A DNA stretch of 44,813 nucleotides from a virus (IMGVR_UViG_3300047310_000601:1-44813), one strand, 5' to 3'; counted from the first letter of the stretch, positions 22,435 to 31,550 are shown. The notes: generated from the sequence alone by a model not told the origin. Program-made: numbers and translations.

Positions 22435-22764
22435 ATGAAAATGAGGCAATGGTCAGAGGATGGGTACCGCAAGTGCTCGTTCTGCGACAATCAGATCGGG
22501 CAGTGCATGGGCATGGTCATGGCGGGGGATTTTGTCCTGGTCATGCGTGGACAAATCCACCCACAGCAGATGCGCGAGCGCTGTGGTTCATGCGCTGCCC
22601 GACATACCACGGCCAGAGAGGGGGATAGGGGCCCCTTCCCCTTCTTCTGGGCGTTCCTATACGACGAGTTCTTCAGGAAAGTAAGCTGGCACCTACAGTT
22701 ACGGCTCAGGAGAGTCAAGCACCCAGTGATGTTTCCCACCGAGGATAGCTCGGTGTCTTTTTGA
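22435..22764 (+). CDS. Cys-rich hypothetical protein
   Basis: A 109-residue protein with CSFCDNQIGQC near the N-terminus and CGSCAARH in the middle, a likely zinc ribbon. The C-terminal half is aromatic and basic (FWAFLYDEFF, LRLRRVKHP). No Shine-Dalgarno sequence precedes ATG 22435. Its final codons form part of a rho-independent terminator, and the stop lies directly after the T-run. Confidence 0.5.
   Translation: MKMRQWSEDGYRKCSFCDNQIGQCMGMVMAGDFVLVMRGQIHPQQMRERCGSCAARHTTAREGDRGPFPFFWAFLYDEFFRKVSWHLQLRLRRVKHPVMFPTEDSSVSF
22737..22762 (+). terminator. Rho-independent terminator overlapping the gene end
   Basis: CACCGAG 22737-22743 and CTCGGTG 22749-22755 form a 7-bp stem with a GATAG loop, followed by TCTTTTT. 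It ends the block that starts at P3 while still inside the reading frame, so translating ribosomes could prevent termination. Confidence 0.85.
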
Positions 22765-22827
22765 CCGGGGACCGCGCACCTGGCGGGGCCTCTTACTAGG
22801 CGATGACCCAAACGGAGACCAAAGAAC

Positions 22828-23046
22828 ATGGCCCAGTGTGAATACCACCCAGACAAGGAATGCAGGTTCCTACACTTGTGTCAGGGAGTGGGTTGCTCTC
22901 ACGAAGGCTTCGAAGTGAGGAAGTATCCTACTCGCAGGTCTCCCTGGCAATCGGGCTACAAGCCTGAACCGCCTCCGATGCAAAGTTCCGACGGAGGTCG
23001 TGCCCTCGGCGGCAAAGAGACTCCGAGCAAACCCAGAAGGGAGTAA
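22828..23046 (+). CDS. Small Cys/Pro-rich protein
   Basis: A 72-residue protein. CEYHPDKECRFLHLCQGVGC is a compact Cys/His cluster, followed by a basic Pro-rich tail (KPEPPPMQ, KPRRE). It sits 4 bases before the ThyX start and may be co-translated with it. Function unknown. Confidence 0.45.
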   Translation: MAQCEYHPDKECRFLHLCQGVGCSHEGFEVRKYPTRRSPWQSGYKPEPPPMQSSDGGRALGGKETPSKPRRE

Positions 23047-23050
23047 GAAC

Positions 23051-24022
23051 ATGGCATACCAGCTGCCAGTAGCCGAGATCGTGTTAGACTCAGCCCATCC
23101 TATGGGCGACGAGTACCGCACGACGACTGTCCGAGGCAACATCCACAAGTTCGTCCTAGCCGAGCGCAACCGTCACAGGATGTTCTCGCTCTCCGACCGG
23201 TCGAGTCGAGCAATCCCGACCAAGCGTCTCATCGACGAGATCCTAGGTGGAACAGGTTTGGCGATGCCTGTTGAGTTCCGTCGCAACATTCCAGGCATGG
23301 CTGGCGGCGAACCCTTTACCGGTGAAGAGCTTCTACTAGCCCAGCAGAGATTTGAGGACGACGCTAGGGCTGCATGTGTAGGGGCCCGAACTGCAATGGA
23401 GGCGAACGAGGCGAAGGAGACAGTTAACCGCCGCCTCGATCCGTACTCTTGGACCTATACGGTGATGACCGCCACTCGAGACTGTTGGCTGAACTTCGCT
23501 GGTCTCCGGCTCGACAAGTTTGCCCAGCCCGAGATCCGCGTGTTCGCCGAGTCCTTCTGGCGCGCCTGGAACGAATCGACCCCCAAGCTTCTCAAACCCG
23601 GCCAATGGCATACCCCGTTCGTCGACGGCGAAGACTGGATAAGCATCGAAGAGATGGCCTCCAGACCTGGAGAGGGCTACATGCCCGAACACGATACTTT
23701 GAATAAGGCGATCAAGCTGTCGGTGGGCCGGTGTGCACATACCTCCTATGTCGATTTTGAGACTGGGAACAGGATGACAGTTGAGAAGGCAATCGGCCTG
23801 TATGACAAGCTGATCACCTTTCGCCCGCTCCATGCCTCGCCCTCTGAACACCAATGCACTCCGGACGAGCTGGCAAATCCGATCATCACCTACCGAGCAG
23901 AGCCTATGTGGATGCACCCCAAGCTCCATGGGAACCTGCCGGGATGGATTCAGCACCGGAAGCAGCTGCCTGGTGAACGTGTTGCTCCACTACCCGAGGG
24001 CTACGTCTATCGTGCGCATTAG
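23051..24022 (+). CDS. thyX: ThyX, flavin-dependent thymidylate synthase
   Basis: A 323-residue enzyme that makes dTMP from dUMP using FAD and methylene-tetrahydrofolate. The ThyX signature (RHRxxSxNxxSxR-like) appears as RHRMFSLSDRSSRAIP. NFAGLRLDKFAQPEIRVFAES is the conserved second segment with the Arg/Gln region. I start at ATG 23051, with AGAAGGGAG upstream. It pairs with the dCTP deaminase upstream, and with FolE in a folate/pterin-rich gene set. Confidence 0.9.
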   Translation: MAYQLPVAEIVLDSAHPMGDEYRTTTVRGNIHKFVLAERNRHRMFSLSDRSSRAIPTKRLIDEILGGTGLAMPVEFRRNIPGMAGGEPFTGEELLLAQQRFEDDARAACVGARTAMEANEAKETVNRRLDPYSWTYTVMTATRDCWLNFAGLRLDKFAQPEIRVFAESFWRAWNESTPKLLKPGQWHTPFVDGEDWISIEEMASRPGEGYMPEHDTLNKAIKLSVGRCAHTSYVDFETGNRMTVEKAIGLYDKLITFRPLHASPSEHQCTPDELANPIITYRAEPMWMHPKLHGNLPGWIQHRKQLPGERVAPLPEGYVYRAH

Positions 24023-24027
24023 ATTAG

Positions 24028-24396
24028 ATGCCTAGGAAGCGTATCACCACAGTAGGTCAGGATTATACGATCCTGGCTAAGCAGATACCAGACAAGGCGA
24101 TAGCGAAGGCCTACGGCCTGACTGAACGCCAGATCTGGTCGAGGCGCTATACTCTTACCTCTCGCAGCAGGGTCGAGCCGAAGAAACCGTCTCCCCTGAA
24201 AGGTCGTGAAGAAGAGATCAGGTACCTGCTAAACGTTGAACGACTGTATCTATCACAGGCAGCAGACCGACTAGGGGTTTCTCTTGGGACCCTTTCCGGG
24301 TATGTTCGAAGGCATAGGCTCCGGCAACAGGCCGTTGTGAGGCGCTTTGACCATCCTAGGGTTATGGTTACTAGACAACAAGACCAACACAGCTGA
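24028..24396 (+). CDS. Double helix-turn-helix DNA-binding protein
   Basis: A 122-residue basic protein. IPDKAIAKAYGLTERQIWSRR (roughly residues 20-40) and SQAADRLGVSLGTLSGYVRRH (about 77-97) each look like a helix-turn-helix. It could be a transcription regulator or a small terminase-like adaptor. It directly precedes the reductase gene and may control it. Confidence 0.6.
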   Translation: MPRKRITTVGQDYTILAKQIPDKAIAKAYGLTERQIWSRRYTLTSRSRVEPKKPSPLKGREEEIRYLLNVERLYLSQAADRLGVSLGTLSGYVRRHRLRQQAVVRRFDHPRVMVTRQQDQHS

Positions 24397-24403
24397 GGAT
24401 AAC

Positions 24404-27400
24404 ATGAAGATCGTTCGCCGATTCACTACTGCAGGGACACCTGTCGAAGAACAGATTGTCTGGAAGCGGATGGCCTCCCACATCGAAGACATGAGAACTG
24501 GGAAGGTCATACACCATCAAGACGACGTTGAAGTCCCGGAGCAGTGGTCGCAGACGGCGACGAACATGCTATCCCAGAAGTACTTTCGGAAGCGCGGCGT
24601 CCCAACAAGGACTATCCGCTTCAACTCTCCTGAAGAATCGGATATGCCCGGCTGGATACAGCGTTCAATCCCGGCTATGGATGCCGAGTACATCGGCGAG
24701 ACCTCTGGGAAGCAGGCCTTTCACCGGTTGGCTGGCTGCTGGACGTACTGGGCCTGGAAGATGGGACTCATCAAGGATGGGGTATCAGCCCGGAATTACT
24801 ATGACGAGATGTACTGGATGCTTGCCATGCAGTACGCTGCACCCAATTCGCCTCAGTGGTTCAATACCGGACTGCATTGGGCCTATGGCATCGAGGGACC
24901 GGATTCCGGTCAGTGGACGGTACTCTGGGACGGGAACATCGCAGATGGAGTTACATATCCTTACGTTGACCGAGTATATGATTCATACTCCAGGCCTCAG
25001 CCGCACGCATGTTTTATCCAGCCAGTCCAGGATGATCTTGTCAATGAAGGCGGCATTATGGACCTATGGGTTCGGGAGGCGCGTCTTTTCAAGCACGGCT
25101 CTGGCACCGGTACAAACTTTTCTAGTCTCCGTGGTGAAGGGGAAGGACTCTCGGGTGGAGGTCGTTCCTCCGGTCTCATGTCCTTTCTACAGATCGGTGA
25201 TCGAGCGGCTGGTTCAATTAAGTCTGGCGGTACCACTCGAAGAGCTGCCAAGATGGTCTGTATCGATGTGGACCATCCAGACATCGGAGAGTTCATCGAG
25301 TGGAAGTCCGGAGAAGAAAACAAGGCCTCAGACATCGCCGTGGGGTCGAAAGTCACAGCACGACATCTGAGAGGCATCCACGAGGCAGTTCTGAGATGGG
25401 GAACCAGTTCGGTTCTCTATAAGGAGCGTGTAAATGCTGCACGTGATGATGGCGTCCCTGACTCGATTATCAACCGGGTGCGCTACGCTGCAGAGCGAGA
25501 CGAGCCGTTCAAATGGGAAGTCTACGAGGCTAACTCTTGGGAGGGAGTCCCGATCGAGACGGTCTCAGGGCAGAACGCAAACAACTCGATCAGGATCACC
25601 TCGAAGTTTCTACAAGCCGTCGACGAAGATAAGCCTTGGGACTTGATCGCCAGGACTACTGGCAAGCCGATGAAGACCGTATCGGCCAAGGGTCTCTGGG
25701 ACAAGATCGTTCGAGCTGCCTGGACTACCGCTGACCCAGGTATGCAGTTCCATGACGTGATCAACGACTGGCACACCTGCAAAGCGGATGGAGACATCAA
25801 TGCCTCTAATCCATGCTCCGAATACATGTTCCTCGACGATACTGCTTGCAATCTTGCTTCGCTCAACCTGGTTAAGTTCCGTGGGTCTAATGGTGGTGTG
25901 GATGTTAACGCATACATCCACGCCTTGAGGCTGTGGACAGTCACTCTGGATATCTCAATCCAGATGGCTTCGTTCCCGTCCCGGAACATTGCACACAACA
26001 CTATGCAGTATCGGACGCTGGGGTTAGGCTACGCCAATCTCGGCGGCCTCTTGATGCGTTCAGGCATCCCATACGACTCTGAGGTGGGGCGCAACTTCGC
26101 AGCAGCTTTGACCTCTCTAATGACAGCTGTAGCGTACAGCACCTCCGCAGAGATGGCTGGCGAGATCGGCCCGTTCCCAGCATGGGAGCGCAACAAACAC
26201 TACATGGCCGTTGTGATGGGCATGCATGCTGCTGCCCTGGACGGCCTTCAGACGGACGAGTGGTCTGGGCAGTTGCTAGTTGCAGCTCAGCGCTACTGGA
26301 GTTTGGTCGTAAATGATGCAGGGACTGTTGGCTTCCGCAATGCACAGGGGACGTTGCTAGCCCCAACAGGCACTATCGGACTCCTGATGGACGTCGACAC
26401 AACAGGCTGCGAACCCGAGACCTCCCTAGTGCGCTACAAGAACTACGCCGGAGGCGGCTCGGATAAGTTCGTGTGTCAAGCAGTCGAAGAAGGCCTCATT
26501 AAGCTCGGCTACAACGGCGACCATCTGAAGGCCGTTCTCAAGTTCGTCGAGGAGAACGGGCACCTAGCAGTTGCGACTGAGAATCACGTCGCAGGTATCT
26601 GGTCGGAGCACCTCCCAGTCTTCGACTGCGCTCTAGACCGTAAGGAGACCACCAGATATATTCGGCCGATGGCCCACATCGAGATGCTGGCGGCCATCCA
26701 GCCGTTCCTGTCTGGAGCGGCGAGCAAAACGTGCAATCTGCCTGAGACAGCAACCTACGAAGACGTCGACATGCTTTACCGGGCTGCTGAGCGGTTGAAG
26801 TGCAAGGCTGTCGCCCTATACCGAAACAACTGCAAGCTCACCCAACCAGTCCAAACCGAGCAGCAGCCGGCCGTCGAGCGCCCAGACGACCAGCCCTTCA
26901 TCCCTGAGACCGATCTAGTACGTCACACATCCATAGAGGAGCTCCGAGCAGAGAGGACGCACAGCAACGGCCATGACAAGACGAACGGATCGATGCAGAG
27001 GGGCGAGAGGAAGTACCCTCCCAACAGGCGATATGGACCGGCACAGAAGGTTCGCATCAACGACCAAGTGATCCATATCCGAACCTCCGAGTACCCTGAC
27101 GACCACTCGTTCGCTGAAGTGTTCGTCGATATGGGCAAGGACGGGTCGATGCTGCAGGCGGTCCTAGGTCAGTGGGCTAAGGCTGTCTCACTTGCAAGGC
27201 AGTACGGAGCGCCGACTGAGAAGCTCGTTGAGTCGTTCCTGCATACCCGATTCGAGCCTGCTGGGTTCGTTCAGGAGCACGACCACATTAAGTCATGCAC
27301 CTCCGTCATCGATCTGGTTGCTCGCGAGATCGGCTTTACCTACCTCAAGCGTATGGACTTAGTCCAGGTACCCCCTGACACAGACCACGCGATGCACTTC

Positions 27401-27592
27401 AATCCGGTTGCATTCCAACCACAGCATCAGACAGAACATTCTTCCCTGATGGGGACTGCTGGAGTTGTAGCGTCGCCAGTTCGGATGGTTGCGTCCGGTA
27501 ACGCTTGCAGTGTCTGTGGCAACGAGATGGAGTGGGACGGTACCTGCCTCAGATGTCGCCGTTGCGGCAACAATACCGGTTGCGGGAGTTAG
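24404..27592 (+). CDS. nrdJ: Class II (B12-dependent) ribonucleotide reductase
   Basis: A 1,062-residue adenosylcobalamin-dependent reductase that makes dNTPs or dNDPs without an R2 subunit and works with or without oxygen. AAPNSPQWFNTGLHW opens the barrel. FKHGSGTGTNFSSLR and RAAKMVCID follow. NPCSEYMFLDDTACNLASLNL holds the active-site Cys/Glu region (about residue 470), and LAPTGTIGLLMD lies near 650. The C-terminus carries CSVCGNEMEWDGTCLRCRRC, the zinc finger and redox Cys pair. No intein is seen. ATG 24404 has TGAGGA upstream. Confidence 0.95.
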   Translation: MKIVRRFTTAGTPVEEQIVWKRMASHIEDMRTGKVIHHQDDVEVPEQWSQTATNMLSQKYFRKRGVPTRTIRFNSPEESDMPGWIQRSIPAMDAEYIGETSGKQAFHRLAGCWTYWAWKMGLIKDGVSARNYYDEMYWMLAMQYAAPNSPQWFNTGLHWAYGIEGPDSGQWTVLWDGNIADGVTYPYVDRVYDSYSRPQPHACFIQPVQDDLVNEGGIMDLWVREARLFKHGSGTGTNFSSLRGEGEGLSGGGRSSGLMSFLQIGDRAAGSIKSGGTTRRAAKMVCIDVDHPDIGEFIEWKSGEENKASDIAVGSKVTARHLRGIHEAVLRWGTSSVLYKERVNAARDDGVPDSIINRVRYAAERDEPFKWEVYEANSWEGVPIETVSGQNANNSIRITSKFLQAVDEDKPWDLIARTTGKPMKTVSAKGLWDKIVRAAWTTADPGMQFHDVINDWHTCKADGDINASNPCSEYMFLDDTACNLASLNLVKFRGSNGGVDVNAYIHALRLWTVTLDISIQMASFPSRNIAHNTMQYRTLGLGYANLGGLLMRSGIPYDSEVGRNFAAALTSLMTAVAYSTSAEMAGEIGPFPAWERNKHYMAVVMGMHAAALDGLQTDEWSGQLLVAAQRYWSLVVNDAGTVGFRNAQGTLLAPTGTIGLLMDVDTTGCEPETSLVRYKNYAGGGSDKFVCQAVEEGLIKLGYNGDHLKAVLKFVEENGHLAVATENHVAGIWSEHLPVFDCALDRKETTRYIRPMAHIEMLAAIQPFLSGAASKTCNLPETATYEDVDMLYRAAERLKCKAVALYRNNCKLTQPVQTEQQPAVERPDDQPFIPETDLVRHTSIEELRAERTHSNGHDKTNGSMQRGERKYPPNRRYGPAQKVRINDQVIHIRTSEYPDDHSFAEVFVDMGKDGSMLQAVLGQWAKAVSLARQYGAPTEKLVESFLHTRFEPAGFVQEHDHIKSCTSVIDLVAREIGFTYLKRMDLVQVPPDTDHAMHFNPVAFQPQHQTEHSSLMGTAGVVASPVRMVASGNACSVCGNEMEWDGTCLRCRRCGNNTGCGS

Positions 27593-27610
27593 GGTAGGCC
27601 CTCCCATTAT
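27593..27610 (+). terminator. Weak terminator-like hairpin
   Basis: AGGG and CCCT (about 27592-27603) form a short stem just after the reductase stop, followed by CCCATTATTT. The stem is short and the T content poor, so termination would be partial at best. Confidence 0.3.
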
Positions 27611-27618
27611 TTACCCTC

Positions 27619-27648
27619 TTGCAATGACCAAGGCACATATGGTATAAT
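27619..27648 (+). promoter_or_regulatory. Promoter-like sequence P4 directly before an ATG
   Basis: TTGCAA at 27619-27624 and TATAAT at 27643-27648 are 18 bases apart, with ACCAAGGCACA in the spacer. The expected transcription start falls on or next to ATG 27655, so the mRNA may be leaderless. Confidence 0.75.
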
Positions 27649-27654
27649 AAGATA

Positions 27655-27954
27655 ATGGCTGATCCAATAGACCTCTGGGCAGTAGACCTCGACAAACCTG
27701 TGGAGGTTCTAGCCCGATACTGGAACGAATTTAACTGCTGGAGCTGGCCTGAAGAGCTGCTCAGCCTCAAGCCTGAAGGGTATGATGATATGCCCCTCAG
27801 TGAGAGGCACATCATCATTAGGCCCGCAATGCATGCGATCAGCGATAAGGTACCTGAGAAAGAATTGCTCCGGTACCACCATCTGCACAATCTATCGAGA
27901 ACCGAGACCGAGTTTGAAGCTTGGTGGGCTAAGTCTGAGGCAGGAGACATCTAA
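27655..27954 (+). CDS. Hypothetical protein, possibly leaderless
   Basis: A 99-residue acidic, helix-rich protein (ARYWNEFNCWSWPEELL, then ELLRYHHLHNL, ending EAWWAKSEAGDI). No family recognised. Its ATG is only 6 bases after a TATAAT box, with no room for a ribosome-binding site. The end overlaps the dpdA-like start by one base (TAATG). Confidence 0.5.
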   Translation: MADPIDLWAVDLDKPVEVLARYWNEFNCWSWPEELLSLKPEGYDDMPLSERHIIIRPAMHAISDKVPEKELLRYHHLHNLSRTETEFEAWWAKSEAGDI

Positions 27955-28802
27955 TGGCTTTGTTTGCACCTATTGGTCCTGCTCGCCTCCTGAGGAAGAT
28001 TCGTGAGCTACATGGCGACAGGATGTTAGGGAAGTACCACTTGGTGCTTGCCCATGATATCGTCGCCAACCCGGATGAGTGGAGAAACTGCCGCACACTC
28101 CCTCCAGACTCGACTGTCATCATCGACAATTCGATCATCGAGCTCGGAGCTCCCGTCGATGTGGATACGATGGTAGAAGCCTATGGGATTCTTGGCCCTG
28201 ACTACCAGTGTATCATCGTACTGCCGGATAAGTTCGACGATCCGGTTGTTACCCTAGAGCAGTCGGCTGACTACCTCGAGAAGTTGAAGTCCAGGCCGGA
28301 GCTCGGCGGTGTCGAGTACATGTACGTCGTCCAGGGCGATAGGTTGTCGGACTTCTCAGAGTCGTTTCTCTGGTCCAGCCTGGATCACATCGTTGATCGG
28401 GGAGCTCGATGGATCTCAGTACCTCGGCGAGTATGTGACAAGTTCGGCACAAGGATGGTAGGGCTCTATCCTCTGTTGAACTACAGGCTCAGAAGGCCGA
28501 TAATCGACATTCATCTGTTGGGGTTCAGCGAGAACGTCCTCGACGATGCCTGGTGTACAGCCTGTCCAGGAGTTACGGGGATTGATTCGGCAGTACCTGT
28601 TCGACTCGGCCAAGCAGGTCGCTCGATCGACTTACTACACAAAGGAGATCAAGCAGGGCCAAGAGGGACCTTCTGGGAGGACCCCCATGGCCACCTGAAC
28701 CTCATGGTCGGCGAGAACCTCCTAGCTGTCAGAGTCTGGTTCGAAGCTGCACATAAGAACCTTCCCAGATATATCCCCGAAATCAAGGAGGAGTGGCTGT
28801 AA
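27954..28802 (+). CDS. dpdA: DpdA-like DNA 7-deazaguanine transglycosylase
   Basis: A 282-residue TIM-barrel protein related to tRNA-guanine transglycosylases. VIIDNSIIELG holds the Asp-Ser substrate-binding strand. DIHLLGFSEN matches the TGT HLLG strand. GIDSAVPVRLGQAG aligns with the TGT nucleophile segment, with Asp followed by Pro and Arg. The TGT zinc-binding CxCxxC is absent, as in phage DpdA proteins acting on DNA. It would exchange guanine in phage DNA for preQ0 made by the queC-folE cluster 6 kb upstream. Confidence 0.8.
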   Translation: MALFAPIGPARLLRKIRELHGDRMLGKYHLVLAHDIVANPDEWRNCRTLPPDSTVIIDNSIIELGAPVDVDTMVEAYGILGPDYQCIIVLPDKFDDPVVTLEQSADYLEKLKSRPELGGVEYMYVVQGDRLSDFSESFLWSSLDHIVDRGARWISVPRRVCDKFGTRMVGLYPLLNYRLRRPIIDIHLLGFSENVLDDAWCTACPGVTGIDSAVPVRLGQAGRSIDLLHKGDQAGPRGTFWEDPHGHLNLMVGENLLAVRVWFEAAHKNLPRYIPEIKEEWL

Positions 28803-31550
28803 ATGCCCAAACTCCTAGCAGGTCCAGCGTGGGACTTCGCTGACACGGATATGCCGAAGTGTCTTGGATGCCCTTACGGGGGAGCCAAGTGTGGTTCGCG
28901 CGGGAGGATGGATGCACCGATAGTCTTTGTGGGCGAGGCACCCGGCCAAGAAGAGATCAGACCAGGCCAACGGCTGCCTCTAATAGGTCCTTCAGGAGAG
29001 GTATTCTGGGGTACATTCCCTCCCTTACAGACGCTCAGGGATGAGGGCATGGACCCGAATGGGTTCCTCATCCTCAATGCAGCTCAGTGCAGACCTCCGA
29101 GGACCAAGAACCAGCAGAAGAATATCGCCAACGTCAAGAGGGCAATGGTCACATGTCGTGACCGTCTGCTAGAGCAGGTAGCCAGGCATCCCCGTAAGCT
29201 CGTAGTAGCAATGGGGAACTTTGCCCTCTGGTCCTTGACAGGGAATATGAACTATAAGATCACCCAGGTTCGAGGTCAACCTATTCCTAGTCCCTTGGCT
29301 GAACATGGGATCCTGCCGGTAGTTCATCCCGCAGGCATCATGCGTGGTACTGGCAACTATCGTCAGTACAAGATGGACATGAACTACGCCCTTGACATCC
29401 TCCGGGGACATCCTCTCAAAAGCCCCGTCAAGACATTCTACCTGGTATGCGATACACCCGACAGGGTCCGTCGAGCAATCAAGAAGTTAGTCAAGGCACC
29501 AGTTATCGACTGTGACATTGAGACGACGGGGTTCAACCCCAGAGTCGATGACATACTGGCTCTAGGGATGTCGAAGGACCCCCGGCTGGTGTACATCTTC
29601 CCAGGAGCGATTCGATCGATTGACCGGATGATCGAGTTGCAGGCCCACGAGACGTGGATGGACGGTCAGCCATCCATGATTCCATACCTGAGAGGCTTCT
29701 TCCGGAAGTACCGCGGGCATATGAAGTTCTCCGCCGCCGGCAAGCCGATAGGCAAGGGTAAGCTCTGCTGGCATAACGGCAAGTTCGACATCTCATTTAT
29801 GAGGGCTCCCGGCTCGGGTCTGGAAGACGAGGACCTCTCTATTGGCCAAGAGGCAGAGGTTGCGGTCGACGAAGATACGATGTTGATGTCCTATGTGCTC
29901 GACGAGAACAGAGGCATCCACGATCTAGAGCAGGTTGCTTCGGACCTACTGGGAGCACCAGACTACAAGTTCATTATCAAGCAGTGGGTTCCTAGGAAGA
30001 AAGATTCGTATTGTAAGATCCCCCGTACGATCCTGTACAACTATTTGGCATTGGACGTCGGCTCGACAGGCGGCATTCGAGACATCATGCGTCGCCGAGT
30101 ACGGGAGGATCCGGTACAAGAGAAACTGTACCAGCATCTCCTCCGATTCTCGGAAACGGCGTATTGGATCGAACGCCGTGGCATGCCCGGGAACAGGTTC
30201 GCTCTGGAGAGGCAGCAGAGACGCCTCCAGAAGGTCCTCGACGAGTCCATAGCAGTGGTTCAGGAGGAGGCTGAGAAGCTCGGTGTTGATAAGTACATCA
30301 ATCCAGGCTCCCCACAACAGATGGCCTGGATCTTCTTCGACGTCCTGAAGTATGACATCCCCGAAGGGCATGAGCGTTCTACCCAGAAGGAGGTAGTAGC
30401 GAAGCTACCTCAGTCGCCGATTGTCAAAGCGTACAGGGCTTTCAAGGTAGCCCAGAAGGCTAAGGGGACGTATGCAGATGCCCTCCTCAGAGCGATCGAT
30501 CCCGTTACTGGACGAATTCATCCGGGACTACTTATCCATGGAACGCGCACTGGCAGACTTTCGCACAAGGTCGTCGCTAACATCCCTCGAGACAAACGCC
30601 TTAGGGGCATGTTCGCATTCGAGGTCCCTCAGCAGTCCCGAATTCTCGAACTACCCAAGCCTTACCTCATTACTAAAGGCTTCTCGGGTGAGCCGGCTGT
30701 CATCGGAGGCATGGCTCGAGGGGGCCGGCTATTCCTCAAAGCCGACCTTGATCAGGCGGAGCTTCGAGTACTTGCTGCCATGTCAGGAGACCCCGAGCTC
30801 TGTGCCATCTACCTCTCCAACACACGCAAGCTCCACAGAGAAGTCGCATGCGAGATCTGGGGATCGCCAGGGACGACAGAAGGCAAGAAGAGCGGTGAGT
30901 TCAAGTGGGGCAACGAAGAGTACATGAGGGCAAAGGCTCTCAACTTCGGGATCATCTACGGTCGAGAAGAGTTTTCCATCGCAATGGAGTTCGGCATCCC
31001 TGTCGGTGAGGCTAAAGGCTACATCGACATGTGGAAGAACAAGTTCCCGGTTGCGTGGAAGTTCATCGAGGATTGTCGAAAGAAGCCCCTCGAGATGAAG
31101 ACCATGGTGACTCCTTTCGGAAGGAAGAAGAGGCACTGGATCGTCACGAGAGAGAACGTTCATGGCCTCCAGAACGAGGCTGCGAACTTCCCAGAGCAGT
31201 CGATCGCCAATGACATTGTCCTCGAAGCGTCGAATCAATTAGCTGTGCCTTTCCGCAAACTTGATGTACACACTGTCTTTTTGGTGCACGACGAAATCTT
31301 ACTGGATGTTCCTGACGACATCGGTGTCGTAAGGGAAGCTCGCCATATGGTTGCGGAAGCTTTAGAACAAGCGCCGAAGACCTGGGGCATTACCAGAGTG
31401 CCATTCAAGGCAGACACCTCAGTCGGTCGCCGTTGGGGTGTTTATCGAGGCACCGACCGCAAGGGGGCTTGGAACGAGTATCTCCAGTCTAAGATTCACC
31501 TCGTCACCGACGCAGAATACACCGAGCTGGGCAGAGGAGCCGCCGACTAA
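28803..31550 (+). CDS. Uracil-DNA glycosylase-DNA polymerase I fusion
   Basis: A 915-residue protein. Residues 1-200 form a family 4-like uracil-DNA glycosylase domain: CLGCPYGGAKC, VGEAPGQEE with LIGPSGE, Cys in NAAQCRPP and MVTCRDRL for a 4Fe-4S cluster, and PVVHPAGIMR. From about 235 comes a 3'-5' exonuclease (DIETTGF, WHNGKFDISF, YLALDVGST). The family A polymerase has motif A ADLDQAELRV (about 647), motif B RAKALNFGIIYG (about 712) and motif C VHDEILLDV (about 828). It would be the replicative polymerase, perhaps checking for uracil. Confidence 0.9.
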   Translation: MPKLLAGPAWDFADTDMPKCLGCPYGGAKCGSRGRMDAPIVFVGEAPGQEEIRPGQRLPLIGPSGEVFWGTFPPLQTLRDEGMDPNGFLILNAAQCRPPRTKNQQKNIANVKRAMVTCRDRLLEQVARHPRKLVVAMGNFALWSLTGNMNYKITQVRGQPIPSPLAEHGILPVVHPAGIMRGTGNYRQYKMDMNYALDILRGHPLKSPVKTFYLVCDTPDRVRRAIKKLVKAPVIDCDIETTGFNPRVDDILALGMSKDPRLVYIFPGAIRSIDRMIELQAHETWMDGQPSMIPYLRGFFRKYRGHMKFSAAGKPIGKGKLCWHNGKFDISFMRAPGSGLEDEDLSIGQEAEVAVDEDTMLMSYVLDENRGIHDLEQVASDLLGAPDYKFIIKQWVPRKKDSYCKIPRTILYNYLALDVGSTGGIRDIMRRRVREDPVQEKLYQHLLRFSETAYWIERRGMPGNRFALERQQRRLQKVLDESIAVVQEEAEKLGVDKYINPGSPQQMAWIFFDVLKYDIPEGHERSTQKEVVAKLPQSPIVKAYRAFKVAQKAKGTYADALLRAIDPVTGRIHPGLLIHGTRTGRLSHKVVANIPRDKRLRGMFAFEVPQQSRILELPKPYLITKGFSGEPAVIGGMARGGRLFLKADLDQAELRVLAAMSGDPELCAIYLSNTRKLHREVACEIWGSPGTTEGKKSGEFKWGNEEYMRAKALNFGIIYGREEFSIAMEFGIPVGEAKGYIDMWKNKFPVAWKFIEDCRKKPLEMKTMVTPFGRKKRHWIVTRENVHGLQNEAANFPEQSIANDIVLEASNQLAVPFRKLDVHTVFLVHDEILLDVPDDIGVVREARHMVAEALEQAPKTWGITRVPFKADTSVGRRWGVYRGTDRKGAWNEYLQSKIHLVTDAEYTELGRGAAD

